Below the pieces are notes generated by a model. That model was given only the letters and a program-made list of their open reading frames with translations. It did no database searches and had not been told where the DNA came from. From Notospermus geniculatus (Eukaryota; Nemertea; Pilidiophora; Heteronemertea; Lineidae): a stretch of 64,000 nt of DNA. The first letter of the stretch is position 1; each line of letters opens with the position of its first letter. The stretch is from positions 165,737 to 229,736 of the forward strand of contig NMRB01000981.1 of the NCBI GenBank assembly GCA_002633025.1, in the 5' to 3' direction. Shown piece by piece: positions 56,860 through 64,000 of the stretch. A program made the translations under genes and the position numbers.

Positions 56860-58140
56860 TGCCACGAGGTCATTTTTGGTGGAGGTGTGGTGTGTGCCGG
56901 ACGTGGTGGAGAGGAGGAGAAGCAAGAAACATGTGGTCGTCTGAAATATTGGTAAGAAAATTTGGTTCTTGCTCTGCATTTGAGGTACCGGTATGGTGAC
57001 CCTCAGGCGTCTCATACATCTGTAGGAAAGGGTAGGTTCTTGGGAACCGTAGGGCCTGCGCACTTCACTGACAACGCGTATATCTCGGAGAAAAAACACT
57101 CGAGGCCACGTTGTCAACGAAGTGTGTAAAGCCCTGCGGTCCCCAAGAACTTACCCTCTCCCCCTACAGATGTATGAGACTGTGGCTTGCCTATGACGAT
57201 GATGGTGGGTAAACTCAGCTGGCTGTCACTTCCACGGTTTTGACCGTTACCCGGTGGGTCCTATGCGGCCGAAATCCTACCTTGGATTTCAGCAGATTAC
57301 CGGTGTAATGTTTTTCACTGCCTCCCGTTTGCCAATGTCCCCGAACAAAAGACTGACGGAATAAGTCACGACGTGACAAATGGGGGAGGCGCTGATGAAC
57401 ATGTCTTTCTGTAGTTGAGTGTCCCCCACACAATAAAGCGGTGGCATACGGAAGGCATTCAGACATTTTCAGCGGTATACTGAAGCAAATGTAATATTTT
57501 CGGTTCTTTGATCTGCTTCCAGGCATTCTCTGGTATGGTGTGATACAGGGCCAGAATGCTGGCCACCACGAACCACTCCACAATAAAATTTCCATGAGGA
57601 CTGAAGCATATTGATGACGAGAGATGCGAACTCGAGGTCCCTGCCCTTCACGGAATGATGAAACGTGGTAAGTTGTCATTTCTTTGGAGAAGTCCCACGA
57701 TTTCACATGACGGGTCCAAAAATGCCGCATTGTGTGACAGGAGGAACTATCAAGGGAATTGTCCCCTCTGTTGCTGAAACTTCTCCTGTCGCCATCTCTA
57801 AAGTGATCATGGAACTATACGCCCTAATGCGGTGCCCCCGACTGCCATCTGTTGTTCGTCGAAAGATTCACCAGGAAATCAGGCCATCCTTCGTGAGTAA
57901 CATGCTCGTTTATTCAATGTGAACCTCGTTTTTTTCAGCCCGAAGATATCGAAGGGAACGAAATACTTAATGATTGTTTCAACAGAATTCGTTCGGTTTG
58001 TGAAATTACGGCTGCTGTCTCCCGACGGAGATGTGCGTAAAATGTTACGATTCACGTCACGTGACAGAATGAACTTTTGTACGAGGACTTGATACCAATC
58101 GGATCGCCACGTGTGGATGAATTCGGATAGGATTTCGTTA
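56860..58140 (+). repeat. Unknown flanking module, copy A
   Basis: It shares with 59291-59940 the ordered phrases GGAGAGG/GGAGGG, TCTGAAAT..TGGT(A)AGAAAAT, CACTTCCACGGTTTTGACCG, GGATTTCAGCAGATTAC, AAATGTAATATTTTCG, CTTCCAGGCATTCTC. TTGGTAAGAAAAT and CTGCTTCCAG|GC look like splice sites. An inverted repeat (57011-57178) is inserted in it. No coding homology recognised. Confidence 0.6.
57011..57178. repeat. Inverted repeat CATACATCTGTAGG
   Basis: CTCATACATCTGTAGGAAAG pairs with CCCTACAGATGTATGAG and AGGTTCTTGGGAACCG with GGTCCCCAAGAACTTACC, with a 75-bp middle. It interrupts copy A relative to copies B and C. Confidence 0.7.
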
Positions 58141-59290
58141 AAGCTGAAGCTTAAGGAATTGACGGAAGGGTCTTCGTTGACCCTGCGGCCGGGCAGCTTC
58201 CAGGAAACCAAAGTATTTTGGTTCCGGGGTAGTATGGCTGCAAAGCTGAAGCTTGAAGGAATTGACGGAAGGGGCTTCGTTGACCCTGCGGCCAGGCAGC
58301 TTCCTGAAAACCAGTCTTTTGGTTCCGGGGAAGTATGGCTGCAAAGCTGAAGCTTAAAGGAATTGACGGAAGGGGCTTCGTTGACCCTGCGGCCAGGCAG
58401 CTTCCAGGAAGCCGAAGTGTTTTGGTTCCGGCGAAGTATGGCTGCAAAGCTGAAGCTTAAAGGAATTGATGGAAGGGGCTTCGTTGACCCTGCAGCCAGG
58501 CAGCTTCCTGGAAACCAAAGTCTTTTGGTTCCGGGGAAGTATGGCTGCAAAGCTGAAGCTTAAAGGAATTGACGGAAGGGGCGTCGTTGACCCTGCGGCC
58601 ACGCAGTTTCCGGGAAACCAAAGTCTTTTGGTTCCTGGGAAGTATGGCTGTATTAAGCTGAAGCTTAAAGGAATTGACGGAAGGGTCTTCGTTGCCGTGC
58701 GGCCGGGCAGCTTCCGAGAAACCAAAGTGTTTTGGTTCCGGGGAAGTATGGCTGCAAAGCTGACGCTTAAAGGAATTGACGGAAGGGTCTTCGTTGCCCT
58801 GCAGCCGGGCAGCTTCCGGGAAACCAAAGTCTTTTGGTTCCAGGGAAGCATGGCTGCAAAGCTGAAGCTTAAAGGAATTGACGGAAGGGTCTTCGTTGCC
58901 CTGCAGCCGGGCAGTTTCCGGGAAACCAAAGTCTTTTGGTTCCAGGGAAGTATGGCTGCAAAGCTGACGCTTAAAGGAATTGACGGAAGGGTCTTCGTTG
59001 CCCTGCGGCCGGGCAGCTTCCTGGAAACCAAAGTCTTTTGGTTCAAGAGAGGCGTGGCTGCAAAGCTGAAGCTTAAAGGAATTGACGGAAGGGTCTTCGT
59101 TGCCCTGCGGCCAGGCAGCTTCTGGGAAACCAAAGTCTTTGGTTCCGGAGAGGTATGGCTGCAAAGCTGAAGCTTAAAGGAATTGACGGAAGGGTCTTCG
59201 TTGCCCTGCGGCCGGGCAGCTTCCGGGAAACCAAAGTCTTTTGGTTCCAGGGAAGTATGGCTGCAAAGCTGAAGCTTACAGGAATTGACG
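58141..59290. repeat. 102-bp minisatellite, about 11.5 units
   Basis: Units start with AAGCTGAAGCTTAAAGG at 58141, 58243, 58344, 58447, 58550, 58655, 58757, 58859, 58961, 59063, 59164 and 59266 (partial). Most are 101-103 bp. Each contains a hairpin around GGAAACCAAAG / CTTTTGGTTCC. Because 102 is a multiple of three, frames stay open on both strands (up to 353 codons), which mimics genes. Units fall into two types (GTTGACCCTGC early, GTTGCCCTGC late). Confidence 0.95.
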
Positions 59291-59940
59291 GAACGGGACG
59301 TGGTGGAGGGACCAGCATAAAGAAAAATGTGGATATCTGAAATGGTGAGAAAATTTCGTTTGTTCTCTGCATATGAGGTGTGCTGGCCCATGACGATGTA
59401 ACTATATTGTTGCAATGAGGATAAATTCAGCTGGCTCTCACTTCCACGGTTTTGACCGCTACTTTTGTATAAGGCCTTTTGCTGTGCTGAAATCCTACTG
59501 TGGGATTTCTCAGCAGATTACACTGAAACAAATGTAATATTTTCGTTTCTGTTTCTGCTTCCAGGCATTCTCTTGTGTGGTGTGAGCCCGGAGCTGCCTC
59601 CAACGGTGTCGAAGAGAACGAAATACTTCGTGACTGCTTCAACAGAATTCGTTTGGTTTCTGAGATAACGTTACGAATCACGTCACGTGATGAATGAACT
59701 CTGATACCAGGACTTGATAATAGGATTATCACGTGTGAATGAACTATGATAGGACTAAGCCGTTTTTTCTGCGGTGCAGTTTCACTGCTGATGTTATTGT
59801 TAGTCTTGGGGGAAGGACTTGACATCGAACCCCCAAGCGAGAGACACGAAACTTGCTGTGAGTGGATGCAGGCCAAGCGATTGTGACAAATATCTTAAGC
59901 AGTCGTCTTCCACTAGTGATAAATGAACTGCCGTGCAGTT
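59291..59940 (+). repeat. Unknown flanking module, copy B
   Basis: Directly follows the minisatellite. It matches the inverted copy C (63420-64000) closely: GTGGATATCTGAAAT, GCATATGAGGTGT, TGGCCCATGACGATGTAACT, TCCTACTGTGGGATT, TACGAATCACGTCACGTGA. No protein recognised. Confidence 0.75.
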
Positions 59941-60165
59941 TCACTGCCGATGTTGGTGTAAGGGCCGTATGCCAGGGTCGGACTTCAGCCAGACTTTCAA
60001 GCTAAGAGAAAGTCGAACTTCAGCTGTACTGTAGGCTAAAGTCCGACCCAAGCATACGGCCCCCAAGTCTTGAGGAAAGGCCTTTGCATCGAACCCCAGT
60101 GAGAGGCACGTAACCCGTGGATGCAGGCCGTAAGATCGTGACAAATGTCTTCCACAGTGGTCTTC
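59775..60165. repeat. 150-bp direct repeat split by a MITE
   Basis: GTGCAGTTTCACTGC at 59776 and 59933 starts two copies of a unit ending GTGACAAATATCTTAAGCAG / GTGACAAATGTCTTCCACAG. The second copy is interrupted by the family D MITE at 59962-60063. Confidence 0.65.
59962..60063. mobile_element. Palindromic MITE, family D, simple copy
   Basis: GGGCCGTATGCCAGGGTCGG and its complement near 60040-60061 surround AGAGAAAGTCGAACTTC. It splits an older 150-bp repeat, so it inserted later. Confidence 0.7.
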
Positions 60166-60283
60166 CACAGAGTTTGTCAAACTGTTAGTATTAAGGCCTG
60201 TACATTTGTTAATGTCGTCCGATTTTGATGTGTTTCTTGTACCCGGTACTGTCTATTTCCGTCGTTGTACAAACATTGTAATA

Positions 60284-60720
60284 GGCCCCTTTCGAAAGTC
60301 GGCAATCAAATGGGAAATTGCATTAAATTTTGCCAGAAATTGCAGAAGTAATTGTCAGAAACGCTTGAAATTTGGCAGACATGTTATGAGGGCCAATTCA
60401 TTGAGAAATGTGTGAAAAAAATTGGGTGTCATCGATCAATTTTTGAAGATTTCTGCATTTTGCTTCAACCGAACAATAGAAGGTTTAAAGTGTCTGTTAA
60501 TCCACCTATTGTTTCGGTGTAGAAAATCACGAGTTTCTTCAAAAATTTACCGATGACACACAATTTTTTTCTCGTACTTCTCAATGGTTTGGCCATCACC
60601 ACATTTCTGCCAAATTTCAAGCATTTCTGGCGGTTATTTCTGCAATTTCTTGCAAAACGTAATGCATTTTCCAATTTTATTTTACCTCAACACCGAAATG
60701 AGCGACTTTCGAAAGCGGCG
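60284..60720. repeat. Imperfect inverted repeat (CGAAAGTCG arms)
   Basis: GCCCCTTTCGAAAGTCGGC at 60284 pairs with GCGACTTTCGAAAGCGGCG at 60702. Inner pairs include TTGCCAGAAATTGCAG and TGAAATTTGGCAGA. Arms of about 165 bp, about 80 percent paired. Confidence 0.65.
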
Positions 60721-60867
60721 TCACCATTTACATCCGATTTCCTGGCGTCTTTGGTGTGTAGGCCTATCTTTTTTATTTCTGTCCTTGTACATGATTTTTG
60801 TCACTATTGACATCCGATTTCCCGTATTTGATGTACAGTAGGCCCAAAAGGCTGAGTTCTCGAAACA

Positions 60868-61031
60868 GGTGTGACAGGAATCAACGTCCTAGGAATGCAA
60901 GTCCGCCAAACAATAGCTCGCTGTTGTAAGGTTATATTCAAATGGTCATGGTCTCCATAGCAATATATTCTAATCCCTCGCTGAACAATACAACCGGACT
61001 TTGATTCCAGGGGGACTTTGTTTCCTGTCAC
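60868..61031. mobile_element. Insertion with ACAGGTGTGACAGGAA ends
   Basis: ACAGGTGTGACAGGAATCAA and the complementary TTCCTGTCACACCTGT bound 164 bp that are absent from the right arm of the large palindrome. Confidence 0.65.
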
Positions 61032-62358
61032 ACCTGTTTAGAGCCAGATGGTCAAGTCCGTGATCTTGGACGTGACATTTTTTTCACTCAGTCAGTGCAG
61101 TCTCTGCAACTGATAGCACCAAATAACGATAAAGGTTGCCTGCATCACGTCAGGCTCTTGCTCTTCTATGCCCCTGGTATGAATTAAGTTCATTGTGATT
61201 CTTGTTTGTTAATTATGAATCACAGTTTAATGATAAACTTAATTCAGCAGGGGCATAGACAGACAAGAACCCGACATGATGCAGGGAACTTAGTTGTTAT
61301 TTGGTGCTGTCTGTTGCAGAGATTGCACTGACTAAGTCAAAAATGTCACGTCCGAGATCATTGACTTGACCATCTGCCTACTTCGAGAATTCAGCGAATA
61401 TCATTGTCAGTAACTGTTGGGTTTATCCCGAACTTTGTTATAGGTAGACTTCATTTAATATACGTAATATTACAACTAGGGCTTTGTTTTTTCTTACTAT
61501 AGGCCAAAATTTCGGAGACGGGTCATAGCCAAAAAATNATTGGAGACAGAGTGACTTGACCAAATACTTGAATATTCTAATTGAATATTCAAGTATTGGT
61601 CAGTCACTCTGTCTCCAACTGACTGATTGGCTCAGCTAGTTGAAGTCCAACTAACAGCGCCAATTGGTCACCTGGTGGCCAATTTTGGAACAATGGGAAA
61701 AAGCCGAAAAATAGACTATCTCCAACGCGATTTTTTGGCTATGACCCGTCTCCGAAATTTAGGCCTACAGTGAGAAAAAACAAACTGCGATATATAGAAT
61801 ATTACATAATATATTGAATGAAATTTACAGTATATCAATTGCTGACAATGATATTCGCCGAGTTCTCGAAGTCTGTTTAGAGGCAGATGGTCAAGTCCAT
61901 GATCTAGGACGTGACATTTTTTGGCTTAGTCTCTGCAACAGATGACACCAAATAACGGCTAAGTTCCCTGCATCACGTCGGGTTTTTGTCCGTCTATACC
62001 CCTGCTGATTAAGTTCATTAACTGTCATTCATAATCAAAGCACTAATTAGCAAACAGTGCCTTAATAATGAATCACAATGAACTTAATTCATACCAGCGG
62101 CATAGAAGGGTAAGGGCCTGACATGATGCAAGGAACATGATCGTTAATATTTGGTGCTATCAGTTGCAGAGACTGCACTAAGTCAAAACAAATGTCACAT
62201 CCGAGACTATGGACTTGACCATCTGCCTCGAAACAGACTTCGAGAACTCGGCCTTTTAGGCCTACTGTACATCAAATTCGGGAAATCGGATGGCAATAAT
62301 GATACAAGCATGGTAAGAAGTGAATAAAAATACGGAACCCATCAACATCGGGATGTAT

Positions 62359-62527
62359 AGAAATGAAAATAGGTAACACCGTCTTTTAAATCAACTTGGT
62401 TATACATGTATTGAGACAAGCTTTCGACCCTTCATCAGGTCTGGTGAAGACCTGATGAAGGGTCGAAAGCTTGTCTCAATATAACCAAGTTGATTTAAAA
62501 GATGGCGTTACCTATTTTTATTTCTAT
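62359..62527. repeat. 169-bp palindrome with CTGATGA...GAAA motif
   Basis: ATAGAAATGAAAATAGGTAAC-like arms pair over about 75 bp. The centre reads CTTCATCAGGTCTGGTGAAG then ACCTGATGAAGGGTCGAAAG. It is inserted in the right arm of the 1.9-kb palindrome. Confidence 0.7.
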
Positions 62528-62793
62528 TCATTCAACGATCAACACGGCTACCTCTATAATCATTAACATCGGGATGTAGTCACAAATATCATGTGCAGCG
62601 TCAGAAATAAAGAAGATAGGCCTACACACTAAGACGCTGGGAAATCGGATGTAAAGGGATGTAAAGTGTGAATAAACTGAATTTAAATATCATAAATCAG
62701 AAACCCATGATCAAAATCGGGATGAGTGACAATGTACACCCACAGAAATAAAGAGGATAGGCCTACACACTAAGACGCCAGGAAATAGACATG

Positions 62794-62948
62794 CTGCGAA
62801 AGTCGGCCATGACAGCTCAAGGGGTAAACAAACCTTGGGCCTAGTGCATTGTGCCGACGGTAAGCACAGGAGCCAACAGTATGCATCAGGTTTCCTAGGG
62901 CGAGGTTAATGTTTACCCCTTCTGAGCTGTCATGGCCGACTTTCGCAG
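62794..62948. mobile_element. MITE with CTGCGAAAGTCGGCCATGAC ends
   Basis: CTGCGAAAGTCGGCCATGAC at 62794 and GTCATGGCCGACTTTCGCAG at 62929 are perfect inverted ends, with AAGGGGTAAAC and GTTTACCCCTT also paired. Confidence 0.75.
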
Positions 62949-63047
62949 AATGTCTGTCGGATGTAAAGTGATTCCATAATGTACAACTATACAGAAATAT
63001 CAGAAAAACATAAAAATCGGATGACATTAAGAAATCTATAAGCTTAA

Positions 63048-63345
63048 AGGTGCTCTAGTTCGAATTGTAAACATTACGGTGTGCCACCTAATGTCAACTT
63101 TTGGTACTAACAAATTAGATAAAATCGAATTAAATCTAGCCTTTCACAACTTTTTGTTTGTGTTTGAGCGTAAAATCATTAAATATATTTCAGTTACAAG
63201 AATATTTATCAAGATAGATATAAAAATAGATAACATTAATGTTTTGGTATACACGGTGCTGCCACCTGTCCGAGGAAAAATAAATATAATAATCAACCAT
63301 GTAAATAAACAAACCGTAATGTTTACAATTCGAACTAGAGCACCT
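63048..63345. mobile_element. TTAA-flanked MITE (AGGTGCTCTAGTTCG)
   Basis: AGGTGCTCTAGTTCGAATTG and its exact complement form arms of about 35 bp; TTAA lies at 63044-63047 and 63346-63349. Non-coding, AT-rich interior. Fits a piggyBac-type MITE. Confidence 0.75.
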
Positions 63346-63419
63346 TTAAAACTAATAGTTTGATAAACTATGTGGAAGACCATCGCTTATCGCAGTCTAC
63401 ATCCACTCAAGCAGGTCAC

Positions 63420-64000
63420 CTGTCTCTCACTTGACTTTGATGTGTAAAGTCTTTCCCCCACGACTGAAACTACAGTCAGCAGTTAAACTGCACGCCACGG
63501 AAAAAACAGCCAAGTCCCATAAGAATTCATTCACACATTCATTCGTATCAAGTCCTGGTATCAGAGTTCATTCACACCGATTCGTCAAGTCCTGGTATCA
63601 GTTCATTCGTCACGTGACGTGATTCGTAACGTTATCTCCGTAGAAACCGAACGAATTCTGTTGATGGAGTCCCGAAGTATTTTGTTCCCAGCGTTTCTAG
63701 TTCTGTCTAACACCATACAAGAGAATGCCTGGAAGTAGAGAAAGAAACGAAAATATTACATTCGTTTATTAGTATAATCTGCTGGAATCCCACAGTAGGA
63801 TTTCAGCAGCAAAGACCTAACAAAATGCCGGTCAAAACCTTGAAGTGAGAGAGCCAGCTGAATTTGCCCTCATTCTAACAATAGTTACATCGTCATGGGC
63901 CAGGACACCTCATATGCAGAGAACAAACGAATATTTCTTACCAATATTTCAGATATCCACGTTTTCCTTGGTGCTGGTCCCCTCCATCACGTTCGTGGTC
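63420..64000 (-). repeat. Unknown flanking module, copy C (inverted, runs off the window)
   Basis: This is the reverse complement of copy B, running to the window edge where GGTCCCCTCCATCACG corresponds to the boundary with the minisatellite in copy B. The inverted copy may therefore lead into a second minisatellite array beyond the window. Confidence 0.75.

Larger units (their letters stand above)
60726..62655. repeat. 1.9-kb nested palindrome
   Basis: The left edge TTTACATCCGATTTCCTGG is matched at 62638-62655. Symmetric pairs continue inward: GTGTGTAGGCCTATCTT, GAGTTCTCGAA, AGATGGTCAAGTCC, GGAGACGGGTCATAGCC and GTGACTTGACCAAATACTTG, centred near 61580. The sub-blocks 61032-61378 and 61871-62228 are palindromes themselves. 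Later insertions (60868-61031 and 62359-62527) break the symmetry. An N lies at 61538. Confidence 0.75.

Noticed and set aside
57215-57730. A 171-codon minus-strand frame
   Set aside because: It lies inside repeat copy A; the same frame is not kept in copies B and C and no domain is recognised.
58354-59415. A 353-codon minus-strand frame and a 234-codon plus-strand frame
   Set aside because: Both run through the 102-bp minisatellite, whose unit length is a multiple of three, so frames stay open by arithmetic. No domain is visible and both strands are open.

Overview
This window is nuclear DNA from an animal, most likely a marine invertebrate (lophotrochozoan or invertebrate deuterostome; the species cannot be fixed from the sequence). 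Genes have GT-AG introns, the three recognisable proteins have metazoan orthologues (FBXL5, DYRK2, SPMIP1/ATP6V1FNB), and most of the rest is short inverted-repeat elements, minisatellites and microsatellites. The words TACATGTA and TAGGCCTA recur throughout. No bacterial operon, CRISPR array, rRNA gene or intact transposase/reverse-transcriptase gene was recognised.

Layout. 1-8199: repeats, palindromic MITEs, and three CRE palindromes near 6.6 kb. 8200-8796 (minus): a one-exon gene for a SPMIP1-like sperm/ciliary microtubule inner protein. 8797-8991: a compact divergent promoter with a perfect RFX X-box. 8992-15634 (plus): a nine-exon FBXL5 gene, the iron-sensing F-box protein, whose predicted 1034-residue product keeps the hemerythrin ligands, the F-box, the leucine-rich repeats and the C-terminal cysteines, but has a very large acidic insert in exon 8. 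13725-21317: a 3.8-kb near-identical tandem duplication covering most of exon 8 plus exon 9, with an N exactly at the junction. 21318-51673: no recognisable gene; it holds a second 2.5-kb duplication (27261-29745 and 29846-32300, again next to an N), many MITE families and several long inverted repeats. 51674-53371 (minus): an intronless, apparently complete DYRK2 kinase. 53372-56859: DYRK2 promoter, Helitron/pearl-like microsatellite repeats and MITEs. 56860-64000: a repeat complex with an 11.5-unit, 102-bp minisatellite, three copies of an unknown flanking module and a 1.9-kb nested palindrome.

Functional links. SPMIP1 and FBXL5 are head to head, 195 bp apart, and share a promoter; the X-box suggests ciliary/RFX control of at least the SPMIP1 side. 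FBXL5 is the substrate receptor of an SCF ubiquitin ligase controlling iron-regulatory proteins. DYRK2 is an unrelated signalling kinase 36 kb away.

Main cautions. Both large tandem duplications have a single N at or beside the break, and their copies differ like alleles (including a MITE present in only one), so they may be uncollapsed haplotypes. Most remaining open reading frames are short, lie in repeats and match nothing I recognise. Nothing here is convincingly a new multi-gene system; the most interesting signals are the X-boxes, the enlarged FBXL5 linker, a recurrent hammerhead-like motif in palindromes, and the nested foldback structures.
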